Origin: Hymenobacter citatus
GTDB lineage: Bacteria; Bacteroidota; Bacteroidia; Cytophagales; Hymenobacteraceae
DNA length: 64,000 bases
Assembly (NCBI RefSeq): GCF_014333615.1
Contig: NZ_JACSCY010000004.1
Location: 372,001-436,000, forward strand
Direction: 5' to 3'
Part shown: positions 32,288 through 41,403 of the stretch, piece after piece
How positions within the stretch are numbered: position 1 is the first letter of the stretch
Layout of the letters: every line of letters starts with the position of its first letter
Notes under the pieces: generated by a model
What the model was told of the DNA's origin: nothing
Database searches by the model: none
What the model saw: the letters and a program-made list of their open reading frames with translations, nothing else
Position numbers and translations under genes: made by a program

Positions 32288-34624
32288 CTACTGCTTCACG
32301 AACTTGCTTTTCTTACCCTGCACCTGTACTACATACAAGCCGCTGGGTAGGTTGGCTACCGACACCGAAGTCGTCTGATCCTTGAAGGAGTGCGTTAGCA
32401 CGCGCTTGCCCATCATGTCGTACACTTCGGCTACGTGGGCGCCGCTGCCCAGGCCACTGATGTTCAGTACATCGGGAGTAGGCACGGGGCTCAGCACCAG
32501 GGCAGGCGAGTTACCGGCCGGTACCGCAATGGTTACCACCGGCGAGAAGCTCTCGGTGCCGTCATTGTCAATCTGACGCAGGCGGTAGTAAGCTTTGCCT
32601 TCGGGGGCGTTGGCATCGCGGTAGGCGTAAGCGTTGCGCTGGCTGGTACTACCATGGCCAGCCACAAAACCCAGCGTGAACCACTGGTCATCGCCCACGC
32701 TACGCTGCACCTCGAAGCCCTTGTTGTTCTTCTCCGAAGCCGTAGCCCAGTTCAGACGAACGGCCGAGCCTTCTAGTTGGCCAGTGAAAGCCACAAGCTC
32801 GACGGGTAGGGGAGCGTTGCCATCACCTAGGGTGAAGTAGCCGTTTAGAGAAAACTCACCGGTTACAGTTACTGTGTTAGCGGATGCATCAACTAAGCCG
32901 CCTAGTCGCTCATATGGGGGGGTGTTTTCAAATTCTGAACGGAACACGCGTAACTGGCTCTCAGGAATACTATTTAGTTCACCATTGGTAGCGGCTGGTT
33001 GATTAGGATATGCATCTCGGTAGCCAAATATCAGTGTTGAAGCCAGTACCTTATTGTTAGCAGGAGTCACTTTATACTGACGAGTAATGCTCTTGCTATT
33101 GTTCGGACCAGCCTGTGCAAAACCGGTGCGACGTAGTACAGTTGTTGAACCTGGCAACGTTTCGAAGGAGTTGCCAGAAGGGCGGATTCTAATACCGATG
33201 TTATTGAAAATTACTTCTGTATTAGGCGTTGATAGATTACCCTGAGCTTGTACATAACCTAATACGTAACCGCCGCCTCCACTATTTGCTTCATTCAGTC
33301 TTGAGCCGGGTTGCAGGTTGAGTGTATAGTTAGTTGTATTACCATTAACTGTTCGAATAGTATTTAAAACTGCTCCAGCTCCTAGCGAAATATTTCCATT
33401 GATAGACAGATTGTCAGTCAAATTCTTCTGACCGCTACCAGTAAAGCTAACAGAGTTGAAGCTAGCTACTGAAACAATATCCTGTGGAGTATCCCCATTT
33501 AATACAAGGGTCTGAGACCCGGCATTAAAAGTGCCTGGCGTGCTAAAATTGCCGCCCACACTCAAGCCAGCAGAATTCTGTGAAAATGTACCACCATCAT
33601 TAACAGTAAAATTACCACCAACTGTAATGTCATCACTTGAACGCCCCGCACTAACAACACTATTAGTACCGACTGTTAAAGAGCCAAGAATATTCCATGG
33701 CACGCTGTTTCCATTAACGTTATCTCCACGTGTGACGGTTAATTGAGGGGTTGTACCCGGAGTAAACTCAGTTTTATTTACTGTGAAATCGTATACTTGG
33801 ATAGATCCAAAGTCGCTACGGTTACCTTCTGTATTCGTGTAACTGTTTCTGCTAAAGGGACCTGTAGAACCAGAAGCAGTACTATTTACGTTGTCGTCAC
33901 CAGTAGTTGATACAGTGTAATACCGCACAAATTTTGCTTCACGACCTATAATTCCAGGTCCTTCTAACCCTAATACTGTGTTAGTTGGGATTTGGCCATA
34001 TATGTAGCCAGTTTTACCATTTGAGGCATTTCTATTTTTAGGTACTGTAGTATATCCTAGAAAATTAAAGGACTTAGGAAGCCCACCAATTTTGCTCCAA
34101 GGAATAGAGAATTCACGAGTAGCATTTTCTCCTTCTACAAATTTTGTGGTTGCAAAGCCGCCTTGTGTTCCAGTCCAACCGCCGTTTCCGTCGGAAAGAC
34201 GAAATTCCTGATAGTCTCCTCTAACAAAAAATACTACATCAGCCCGAAAAGGTAATATGCCTCCTGTACCATCGTATCCTTCACCCTGATTAAACGCTTG
34301 GATGGAGCCATCTTTATTAGCTCCTCCATTAACAATGGGTAGGGGATTCTTATCTAAGTAAATAACTGTGGCTTCTTGATCACCGCTAATATTATTTATA
34401 TCAGTAATACCAACATATAAATTCGTAGCATCCCAAGTCATATGCCATACTAACTGACGTCCGGGCACATTGGTTGGAGTCGTATTCTGTCCTCCTCCAT
34501 ACTTGGCTTGGTCAACATTGCCATTTACTGTAACAGTTCTAAACTGAGCCTTCACGCTCCCTACCGCCAGCACGAGTAAGAAAAGAGCACTAAGAACTTT
34601 TCGGGTTAGATATAAGTGTTTCAT
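32288..34624 (-). CDS. T9SS-exported surface protein with mosaic composition
   Basis: A 778-residue exported protein with a signal peptide (MKHLYLTRKVLSALFLLVLA, cleavage near VKAQ). The first 230 residues (VDQAKYGGGQNT, LYVGITDINN, FSIPWSKIGG) look like a carbohydrate-binding or CBM9-like sandwich. Residues about 290-460 are a Gly/Asn/Thr beta-rich repeat region with recurring VGGNF and INGNI units. The C-terminal third has an Ig/Fn3-like segment (PVELVAFTGQ, WATASEKNNKGFEVQR) and ends in a type A T9SS sorting domain (SGLYVVQVQGKKSKFVKQ). The coding sequence is AT-rich from about 32850 to 34624 but GC-rich before that, so the protein is a compositional mosaic. Confidence 0.9.
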   Translation of the reverse strand: MKHLYLTRKVLSALFLLVLAVGSVKAQFRTVTVNGNVDQAKYGGGQNTTPTNVPGRQLVWHMTWDATNLYVGITDINNISGDQEATVIYLDKNPLPIVNGGANKDGSIQAFNQGEGYDGTGGILPFRADVVFFVRGDYQEFRLSDGNGGWTGTQGGFATTKFVEGENATREFSIPWSKIGGLPKSFNFLGYTTVPKNRNASNGKTGYIYGQIPTNTVLGLEGPGIIGREAKFVRYYTVSTTGDDNVNSTASGSTGPFSRNSYTNTEGNRSDFGSIQVYDFTVNKTEFTPGTTPQLTVTRGDNVNGNSVPWNILGSLTVGTNSVVSAGRSSDDITVGGNFTVNDGGTFSQNSAGLSVGGNFSTPGTFNAGSQTLVLNGDTPQDIVSVASFNSVSFTGSGQKNLTDNLSINGNISLGAGAVLNTIRTVNGNTTNYTLNLQPGSRLNEANSGGGGYVLGYVQAQGNLSTPNTEVIFNNIGIRIRPSGNSFETLPGSTTVLRRTGFAQAGPNNSKSITRQYKVTPANNKVLASTLIFGYRDAYPNQPAATNGELNSIPESQLRVFRSEFENTPPYERLGGLVDASANTVTVTGEFSLNGYFTLGDGNAPLPVELVAFTGQLEGSAVRLNWATASEKNNKGFEVQRSVGDDQWFTLGFVAGHGSTSQRNAYAYRDANAPEGKAYYRLRQIDNDGTESFSPVVTIAVPAGNSPALVLSPVPTPDVLNISGLGSGAHVAEVYDMMGKRVLTHSFKDQTTSVSVANLPSGLYVVQVQGKKSKFVKQ

Positions 34625-35027
34625 TTTGAGAAGGTGGAATAGAAGAATTCTGTCACAAATTTAACGTATAGATGAAAAAATTGTGTTAAATAAATTTTAC
34701 ATTTAACAAAAACTTATTTTAGTTATATAATAAAGAATGTGTTCTATCCTATATAGAAGCCGATATGACAAAACGGTAGTCTAGGATTAATCCTGATAGA
34801 AACGCCTTTAGAGGTTCTTCGTGCTATAGGTTAGAGCGAAAAAGCCTATTATGATAGGTAGTATTTTACCTCACCAGTATAGAGAGTAATCTGACTTTTA
34901 GATATATTCTCTTCAAAAATTATAATTGAATTATTCGGGTAGCAAAACAGGCTCGTAACCATTTGGCAACCTTATAGTAGTGGTTGTGGCAAAACCATGT
35001 AAATGGTTGATGGACAAAAGTATAGAT
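34625..35027. other. AT-rich non-coding region
   Basis: About 400 bp of strongly AT-rich sequence with stop codons in all frames and no credible gene. It includes a -7-like box at 34656-34663 and a 12-bp perfect palindrome AGGATTAATCCT (34783-34794). The same low-GC character continues into the 5' two-thirds of the adjacent T9SS gene, so the two may share an origin. Confidence 0.6.
34656..34663 (-). promoter_or_regulatory. Candidate -7 box for the mosaic T9SS gene
   Basis: Minus-strand TAAATTTG matches TAnnTTTG, 32 bp upstream of the ATG at 34622-34624. The surroundings are AT-rich, so chance matches are more likely here than elsewhere. Confidence 0.35.
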
Positions 35028-35077
35028 GAATAAAAAGAAACGGCGCGACAGTTCCGAAACCGGTAACTGCCGCGCCG
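35028..35077 (-). terminator. Intrinsic terminator of the subtilisin-like protease gene
   Basis: CGGCGCGACAGTT (35041-35053) pairs with AACTGCCGCGCCG (35065-35077), with an inner CCG/CGG pair. On the minus strand it is followed by TTTCTTTTTATT. Confidence 0.9.
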
Positions 35078-35102
35078 TGTGCGCTGTTTGTTACAATAAG
35101 AT

Positions 35103-36725
35103 TTACTGCACCTGCTGGGCCATCTGAACGGCCTTGTACAAGTTCACCAAGCCGCCCGTGTTCGACAATTCAGCAAAGTCGATGGTGGTTTTGCCGCCGG
35201 GCTTGAGCACCTTGGTGTGCAGGGGCGTAGCCGACTCGCGGATGATGCGTTTCAGGTCCTCGGGGCTGAGCTTGGGGAAATACGATTTCAGGACTGCCGC
35301 CATGCCGGCTACCATGGGGCCGGCCATACTGGTGCCGCTTTCGTTGCCGTAGGTGTTGTTGGGGAGGGTGGAGTTGATCTGCACGCCGGGCGCAAACACG
35401 TCCACGTTCTTCTTGCCGTAGTTGGAGAAATCGGCTACCAGCTCCTGGTTATTAGTGCGGGAGGAGGCGCCTACCGTAATCAGGTTCGGGATGGTCTTGG
35501 TGTTCAGGAACACCGGTGAGGGGTACTGCTTCTTGGTGTCGATGTCGATGGACTCGTTGCCGGCGGAGTGCACCAGCAGCACGCCCTTGGTATCGGCGTA
35601 GCGGATAGCTTCTTCCACGGCCTCGCGGTGGGGCGAGAAGTACTTGCCGAAGCTCATGTTGATGACCTGCGCACCGTTGTCAACGGCGTAGCGGATGGCA
35701 TTGGCCACGTCCTTGTCGCGCTCGTCGCCGTTGGGTACGGCTCGTACTGCCATGATGCGCACGGGTAGGCCGGCCACACCCATGATGCCCAGGTTATTGG
35801 TTCGGTCGCCGGCAATGATGCCCGCCACGTGCGTGCCGTGGGTAGGGTCGGGGCCGGTTACGTCGGCATTGCCGTACACGCGTTGTTTCAGGTTGTCGGG
35901 GTCGTCGCCCACAATGCTACGCGGGTTGAAGTTGAGGTCCAAGGAGTACTCTACCAGGTTTTTGGTCTGGTCGTAGGCGTGCTTCATGTCGTCCAGCACC
36001 GATTCCATATCGGCGTAGCCACCTGCTTTTAGATTCTGGTAGAATAGCTGGCTGATCTTGCGCAGATCGGCATTATCGGTGGGCGGGTTGCGCAGGGTAG
36101 CCGTGTCCAGACGCGACACGCCCAGGGCTTGCTTCATCTGGTCGGTCACGGCCTGGGTCTGCGGATACGCATCCTTCACCTGGTCATAGTGCTCGTGGTC
36201 TTCCTTGTAGTGCGTCTGGTAGGACTTTTTCACCTGCTGGTAGAGGTCAAATTCCTCGCGCTTGGCGGCGGGCACCTGGTTGCGGGTTTTGCCCTGGTAG
36301 AGCGGCTCCAGGCGGGCCAGCATGCGGGTGTCCTCGTAGGCTTCCACATCAATGTTGCGGCCATCCTGACCCCCAAGGAAGTTCCAGCCATATATATCAT
36401 CGATGTAGCCGTTGCCGTCGTCGTCTTTGCCATTGCCGGCAATTTCCTTGGGGTTGTGCCACATCACACCACGTAGGTCTACGTGGGCGGTATCCACGCC
36501 GCCGTCAATTACGGCCACGGTTACGGGGGTAGCCGTGCGGCCTTTCAGAAGCTCCTGGTAGGTGCGCTCGGCGCTTAGGCCCATTACGCCATTATTTTGT
36601 TGCGGGTCGAGCAGATGCCATTGGGGCTGGGCGGCAGCAGGAGCAGGGGTAGTTTGCGCAGCGGCAGCTACAGGCAACAGCAGCGCCACCAGACCAGCCT
36701 GGCAGGAGAGGGGGAAAAAGCGCAT
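35103..36725 (-). CDS. Subtilisin-like serine protease (S8), exported
   Basis: A 540-residue protein with a signal peptide (MRFFPLSCQAGLVALLLPVA, cleavage near AAAQ). The catalytic triad is Asp74 (AVIDGGVDTAH), His296 (HGTHVAGIIAG) and Ser466 (GTSMAGP), with the oxyanion Asn in HSAGNE. About 220 residues separate Asp and His, far more than in subtilisin; this insert (about 125-290) is charged and helical (KREEFDLYQQVKKSYQTHYK) and may be a regulatory or substrate-binding module. No T9SS sorting domain is present. The ATG at 36723-36725 is set by the signal peptide. Confidence 0.93.
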   Translation of the reverse strand: MRFFPLSCQAGLVALLLPVAAAAQTTPAPAAAQPQWHLLDPQQNNGVMGLSAERTYQELLKGRTATPVTVAVIDGGVDTAHVDLRGVMWHNPKEIAGNGKDDDGNGYIDDIYGWNFLGGQDGRNIDVEAYEDTRMLARLEPLYQGKTRNQVPAAKREEFDLYQQVKKSYQTHYKEDHEHYDQVKDAYPQTQAVTDQMKQALGVSRLDTATLRNPPTDNADLRKISQLFYQNLKAGGYADMESVLDDMKHAYDQTKNLVEYSLDLNFNPRSIVGDDPDNLKQRVYGNADVTGPDPTHGTHVAGIIAGDRTNNLGIMGVAGLPVRIMAVRAVPNGDERDKDVANAIRYAVDNGAQVINMSFGKYFSPHREAVEEAIRYADTKGVLLVHSAGNESIDIDTKKQYPSPVFLNTKTIPNLITVGASSRTNNQELVADFSNYGKKNVDVFAPGVQINSTLPNNTYGNESGTSMAGPMVAGMAAVLKSYFPKLSPEDLKRIIRESATPLHTKVLKPGGKTTIDFAELSNTGGLVNLYKAVQMAQQVQ

Positions 36726-37307
36726 TAGAGAAAAATAAGGAGATAAAGAGGCGGCTACTACACAGTTGCCGTGGTGGAATGCTGTGCCTAACACAACGCA
36801 ACGGCAAGCTGGTTCTTGCTTTCAATACAAGATTGAGAAAAATCTCGCGTAGTTACACTGTTCTGAGCCAGCGGCAGCAGGCAAAACAAGTAAAGTGGCT
36901 GGTGAATAATCGTAACGGTTTCGTGAGCTGTGTGCAAAGTATATCGTAGATATACAACGGTTTATGTCTCGTTTTTGCTGACGTGGGCTGTTTGATGAGG
37001 GTGTCTGGAAGATTCAGCGAGGAGACATAAAATATTGTGTCTCTGCTTACCGCCCACAAAACCGTTGTAGGTAGGCGCTATTTTTTATAGTGCATTATTC
37101 CAGAAAAAAATAGAATAGTAAAGCCTGCTAGAATTGCACTTCATGAGTATGCTATTATAGATAAAGGGCAAAGAACTACGTAAATTGAAATTGTGTATAT
37201 AAAGTGTTATACCATTGTAAATACTGTGATGACGCTGTTGAAATAGATTTATTTCGGTGTGGCATCATTCTTTAGGCTAGTATTTCTGACGTCTAACCGC
37301 CTCAGGA
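36726..37307. other. Long divergent intergenic region with an imperfect palindrome
   Basis: About 580 bp without a credible gene, between the protease and the beta-helix gene. It becomes AT-rich from about 37075 onward. It holds an inverted repeat: TACAACGGTTTATGTCTC (36953-36970) against GAGACATAAA (37022-37031) and AAACCGTTGTA (37058-37068). It also holds the mini palindrome at 37022-37043. Promoters for both genes must lie here, but I could not fix one. Confidence 0.6.
37022..37043. repeat. Mini palindrome GAGACA-n-TGTCTC (copy 2)
   Basis: GAGACATAAAATATTGTGTCTC is a close relative of the sequence at 11889-11910, with the same terminal GAGACA/TGTCTC and an AT-rich centre. It is nested inside the larger inverted repeat at 36953-37068. 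Confidence 0.5.
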
Positions 37308-39206
37308 ATGCAAATACGTTTACTATTTTTCTTATTTCTGTTGTTGCTGACCAGCAAACAAGCAGCTGCTACCACGTATTACGTACGCATTGCGGGCGAT
37401 GATGCGCAGGATGGTACTACCCCCGGTACTGCTTGGCGCAGCATTGCGCGGGTAAACGCCGCCACGCTGCAACCCGGCGACCAAGTGCTGTTTGAGGGAG
37501 AACAGACCTTTGTGGGCGGCTTGCAACTGAATGGTACTACCCAAGGCACAGCTGCGCACCCTATCGTATTCGGTTCATATGGCCGGGGCTGGGCTACTAT
37601 CAGCAGCGGCGGCACTGTGGGGTTGCTGGCCCGCAACGCAGGCGGTATTGAGCTGCATCGGCTGTATTTTGCCGGCTCGGGGCGGTTGAATAACAAAAGC
37701 GCTGGGGTGGTGTTCGTGCTGGATTCAGCGGCCACACAGCTCCCACATCTGGTACTCGACAGCCTCGACGTAAGCGGCTATCAGCAGGCGGGCGTTACCA
37801 TCAGCAGCCAGCAGGCCGGCAGCGGCTACGCTGGCGTACGCATCACCAACAGCCGCGTGCACGACAATGGCGAAGCGGGCATCAGCTCGTATGGCCCGGC
37901 CGCGGCTACCCACCGCAACTGGTACGTAGCACATTGTCTACTCTATAACAACACCGGCCGGCTCGATCTAAAGCAGACTCGCACCGGCTACGGCCTGCTG
38001 CTAGCCCACGTAACGGACGCCGTGGTAGAGCAGTGCGAGGCCTACAACAACGGCCGCCTGAACGCCTACCCTGCTGCCGGCCCGGCCGGCATCGGGGCCT
38101 GGCGCTGCACCAACCTGACGGTGCAGCAGTGCCAGTCGTACAGCAACCGCTCGGGCACGGTGCGCGGTGGAGGCTTTGCCCTGGAAGGTGGCTGCGCTAC
38201 TGCTGTGGTGCAATACAACTATGCGCACGACAACGAAGGCCCCGGCTATGCCATCACCCAGCCCGATACGCTGTCGGCGCCCAGCACCAACTTGACGGTG
38301 CGCTACAACATCAGCGACAACGACGCCCGCCGTGCCAACCAGGGCGCTCTAGCAGTGCTGGCACCCGCCACGGCAGCGCAAATGCAGCGCGTCAGCCTGC
38401 ACAACAACACCGTGCTGGTGACGAAACCCGCCAACAACTCGGCGCCCGTAGCAGTCCAGCTTGGGGGCAGTGCAGCCAGCGGGCTCACCCTGCGCAACAA
38501 CCTGTTGCAGACCACCGACGGCCTGACGCTGGTAGACGCCACCCTCACCACCGGTGTGCGCCTGGAAGGCAACTGCTACTGGAGTGGCGCGGGAGCTTTT
38601 GCCTTACGTTGGAACAATGCTACCTACACCTCACTACCCACCTGGCGGCAGGCTACTACGCAAGAGCAACTCGGCGACCGGCCCTGCGGCCTCAGCATCA
38701 ATCCGCAGCTGCGCACTGCCAACCAGAGCGATGCAACGACAACTCCTCTAACTGCCGCCGCTACGACCGCCAGCAACGACTACCGGCTGGCGCCTACCTC
38801 GGCACTGGTAGGGGCCGGGCTGAACCTGTGGGACGAGTTTCGGCAGGATGCAGGACCGCGCGACTACTTTGGTTTAGCAACGCCCGCGGCGGGCATACGG
38901 GGTAGCATCGGGGCTGCGGAAAGCCCGGCCGTGACGCTACCTACGGCTACCCCCGCCGTTGTCTCGGGGCCTTGGTGCGCGGCCTACCCTACCCGTACCC
39001 ACGAGCTGGTGCGCGTGGTGCTCACCAACACGCCTACCGCCGACGTAGCCATTCGTCTCTACGATATGCAGGGCCGCACCTGCCTGACGCGCACGCTACA
39101 CGGCCGCGAAACAGAAGTGCCCGTAGCCGGCTTAGCTAGCGGCGTGTACGTGCTACGCGTGGAAGCCAGTGCCCAGCAGTATCAGCAGCGTATTGTGGTG
39201 GAGTAG
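37308..39206 (+). CDS. T9SS-exported right-handed beta-helix protein
   Basis: A 632-residue protein with a signal peptide (MQIRLLFFLFLLLLTSKQAA). The start YYVRIAGDDAQDGTTPGTAWRS is the usual opening of parallel beta-helix surface proteins (polysaccharide lyase-like). Repeated coils follow, with Asn ladders and phrases such as ITNSRVHDNGEAGIS, VEQCEAYNNGR, VQYNYAHDNEG and LHNNTVLV. The last 80 residues are a T9SS type A sorting domain (VAIRLYDMQGRTCLTRTL, LASGVYVLRVEA). It probably binds or cleaves an acidic polysaccharide; no catalytic triad was identified. It is plus strand, followed by a palindrome and a glycosidase-like gene. Confidence 0.9.
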   Translation: MQIRLLFFLFLLLLTSKQAAATTYYVRIAGDDAQDGTTPGTAWRSIARVNAATLQPGDQVLFEGEQTFVGGLQLNGTTQGTAAHPIVFGSYGRGWATISSGGTVGLLARNAGGIELHRLYFAGSGRLNNKSAGVVFVLDSAATQLPHLVLDSLDVSGYQQAGVTISSQQAGSGYAGVRITNSRVHDNGEAGISSYGPAAATHRNWYVAHCLLYNNTGRLDLKQTRTGYGLLLAHVTDAVVEQCEAYNNGRLNAYPAAGPAGIGAWRCTNLTVQQCQSYSNRSGTVRGGGFALEGGCATAVVQYNYAHDNEGPGYAITQPDTLSAPSTNLTVRYNISDNDARRANQGALAVLAPATAAQMQRVSLHNNTVLVTKPANNSAPVAVQLGGSAASGLTLRNNLLQTTDGLTLVDATLTTGVRLEGNCYWSGAGAFALRWNNATYTSLPTWRQATTQEQLGDRPCGLSINPQLRTANQSDATTTPLTAAATTASNDYRLAPTSALVGAGLNLWDEFRQDAGPRDYFGLATPAAGIRGSIGAAESPAVTLPTATPAVVSGPWCAAYPTRTHELVRVVLTNTPTADVAIRLYDMQGRTCLTRTLHGRETEVPVAGLASGVYVLRVEASAQQYQQRIVVE

Positions 39207-39229
39207 TAATGTGCATTAGTTAGGTAAGA

Positions 39230-39347
39230 AAAGCGTTTGTCATCCTGAACGCAGTGAAGGACCTTCTCACGCTGAACGACCATCGTACCAACGACTCGTT
39301 CTAGCGTGAGAAGGTCCTTCACTGCGTTCAGGATGACAAACGCTTTT
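39230..39347. repeat. Long palindromic element, GAAGGACCTT family (copy 6)
   Basis: AAAAGCGTTTGTCATCCTGAACG to CGTTCAGGATGACAAACGCTTTT, with variable arm CGCAGTGAAGG and loop orientation B (GAACGACCATCG...GACTCGTTC). It lies between two plus-strand genes. Confidence 0.92.
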
Positions 39348-39404
39348 TACTGACCACCTCACAACTCGTAACTTGCGCGCTTATTCGATTTTAGAAGCGT
39401 GCAA

Positions 39405-41153
39405 ATGATGCAGGTAGTAACTACCCGCTGCCGATGGGGCGCGGGCATGATCATGCTAGTGTGGCTGCTGCTGAGTGGGGCCGCGCAGGCCCAGGACGCG
39501 CCGCCCAAGCGGGAGCTGCGGGGCGTGTGGATTGCCTCGGTGGCCAACATCGACTGGCCCAGCCGCCCCGGCCTCACCGCCGACCAGCAGCGCAACGAGT
39601 ACCGCCGCATGCTGGACCGACAGCAGCGCACGGGCATCAACGCCGTATTTGTGCAGGTGCGGCCCGCCGCCGATGCCTTTTACCGAAGCGGCCTGGAGCC
39701 CTGGAGCAAGTGGCTGATGGGGCAGCAGGGCAAAGACCCCGGCTACGACCCGCTGCCGTTTCTGATTGACGAGGCGCACAAGCGCGGTATGGAGTTTCAC
39801 GCGTGGTTCAATCCCTACCGTGCTTCGCAGGATACGCTCACGCGGCGCCTGGCTGCTACCCACGCCTACCGCCAGCACCCCGAGTGGTTTTTGCGCTACG
39901 GCGGCAAGCTGTTGTTCAACCCTGGCCTGCCGGAAGTACGGCAGCGCATCACAGAAGTGATTCTGGACGTGGTGCGTCGCTACGACATCGACGGCGTGCA
40001 CTTCGACGACTACTTCTATCCCTACCCCGAAGCTGGTCAGACGCTGCACGACGAGGCGGCTTTCGCGCAGTTCAATCCCGACCACCTCACGCTGGCCGAC
40101 TGGCGCCGACAAAACGTGAACCTGCTGATTGAGGGCCTGAACCGCGAGATTCACGCTACCAAGCGCTGGGTGAAGTTTGGCATTTCGCCGTTTGGGGTCT
40201 GGATGAACCGCTCGGCGCACCCTGAGGGCTCCGATACGCGCGCTGGCCAGCCTACCTACGCCAACCTCTACGCCGATACGCGCTTGTGGCTGCAAAAGGG
40301 CTGGATCGACTACATTGTGCCGCAGCTGTATTGGAGCAGCAACTTCCGGCTGGCGCCCTACCCGGTGCTGGTGGAGTGGTGGAGCCGCAACCACTTCGGG
40401 CGCCACCTCTACATTGGACAGGCACCCTACCGGATGCTGGAAAACACCCGCGGCGACACCACCTGGCGCAACCCCCGCGAGCTGATGCGTCAGATTCGCC
40501 TCAACCGAAATTATCCCACGGAGGTGAGCGGGAGTGTGTTCTTTAGCTCGAAGTCGTTGCTGGCCAACCCGCTGCATGTAACCGACTCGTTGCAGCAAAA
40601 CGCGTTTCGCTACCCGGCGCTAGTGCCGGCTATGCCCTGGCTGGATGCGGTGCCGCCCCGCCCGGCCCAGCAGTTGGTGCTGGTGCGCACGCCCCCAGCC
40701 GTGACGCTCACCTGGCAGCCCGGCCCCACCGCCGCTGATGGCGACGATGCCCGCTACTTCGTGGTCTACCGCTTCGCCGAAGGCGAAACCCCCTCGCCCG
40801 ACGACCCCCGCCACATCTTAGCCCTGGTGCCGCGCACCGCCTACGCGCCTACCCTGATTGATACCACAGCCCTTGCCGGTTTGGAATACGCTTACTACGT
40901 GACGGCCGTAGACCGCCTCCACAACGAAAGCGCGCCTGTGCACGTGGTGACCAGGAAAGGGGAAGTTGTGGTAGCACAAGCACCCCAACCAGTCAGCCCA
41001 ACGGTGCCGACACTGCCTACCCCAGTGCCACCTACTCCCCAGCCAGCCACCGATGTGAAGGTGAAAACCAAAACCGAAGCTGGCACCATCAAGAAAAAAA
41101 CCAAGCTAAAAAAGCGCCGCAAAGGCTTTTTCGGGCGGTTGTTCGGCGGGTGA
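39405..41153 (+). CDS. GHL10/DUF187-type glycoside hydrolase-like protein, exported
   Basis: A protein of about 582 residues with a signal or anchor segment (MIMLVWLLLSGAAQAQ) and a TIM-barrel of the glycosyl-hydrolase-like 10 family (YngK-like): ELRGVWIASVANIDWPS, GINAVFVQVRPAADAFY, GMEFHAWFNPYRAS, YDIDGVHFDDYFYPYP, DYIVPQLYWS. Members act on surface or cell-wall glycans. An Fn3-like domain follows (about 430-510), then a Pro/Thr-rich linker and a very basic tail (KKKTKLKKRRKGFFGRLFGG). Possible starts are GTG 39399, ATG 39405 and ATG 39408; I use the first ATG. Confidence 0.9.
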   Translation: MMQVVTTRCRWGAGMIMLVWLLLSGAAQAQDAPPKRELRGVWIASVANIDWPSRPGLTADQQRNEYRRMLDRQQRTGINAVFVQVRPAADAFYRSGLEPWSKWLMGQQGKDPGYDPLPFLIDEAHKRGMEFHAWFNPYRASQDTLTRRLAATHAYRQHPEWFLRYGGKLLFNPGLPEVRQRITEVILDVVRRYDIDGVHFDDYFYPYPEAGQTLHDEAAFAQFNPDHLTLADWRRQNVNLLIEGLNREIHATKRWVKFGISPFGVWMNRSAHPEGSDTRAGQPTYANLYADTRLWLQKGWIDYIVPQLYWSSNFRLAPYPVLVEWWSRNHFGRHLYIGQAPYRMLENTRGDTTWRNPRELMRQIRLNRNYPTEVSGSVFFSSKSLLANPLHVTDSLQQNAFRYPALVPAMPWLDAVPPRPAQQLVLVRTPPAVTLTWQPGPTAADGDDARYFVVYRFAEGETPSPDDPRHILALVPRTAYAPTLIDTTALAGLEYAYYVTAVDRLHNESAPVHVVTRKGEVVVAQAPQPVSPTVPTLPTPVPPTPQPATDVKVKTKTEAGTIKKKTKLKKRRKGFFGRLFGG

Positions 41154-41403
41154 GTGGTGAAATGGTGAGGTGGTGAAGTGGTGAAATGGTGAAATAGTGA
41201 AATGGTGAGTTTGTGAAGTGGTGAGTAATAAAGAGGGGCTGTCATCCTGAGTGCAGCGAAGGACCTTATCACGCGTGAACAACAGGCGTAACAACGACTC
41301 GTTCAACTGGTAAAAGGTCCTTCGCTGCACTCAGGATGACAGCCCCTCTTTATTACTCACCACTTCACAAACTCACCATTTCACCACTTCACCACTCACC
41401 ATC
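41154..41403. repeat. Composite palindrome with the longest octamer array (GAAGGACCTT family, copy 7)
   Basis: The left flank holds about eight octamers (GAAATGGT, GAGGTGGT, GAAGTGGT, GAAATAGT, GAGTTTGT and others). The spacer GAGTAATAAAGAGGGG leads into CTGTCATCCTGAGTGCAGC, and the loop is in orientation B (GAACAACAGG...GACTCGTTC). The right side returns through the spacer and an inverted octamer array. Arms 41221-41370 pair almost perfectly. The element fills the convergent gap exactly, from stop codon to stop codon. Confidence 0.92.

Noticed and set aside
39456..40598. 380-residue open frame on the minus strand inside the GHL10 gene
   Set aside because: It lies fully within a well-supported plus-strand gene and has the Val/His/Ala-rich composition typical of antisense shadows in GC-rich DNA.
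26815..41403. Octamer arrays could be taken for CRISPR-like repeats
   Set aside because: Units are 8 bp with no spacers, the arrays are inverted around a palindrome, and no cas genes are present.
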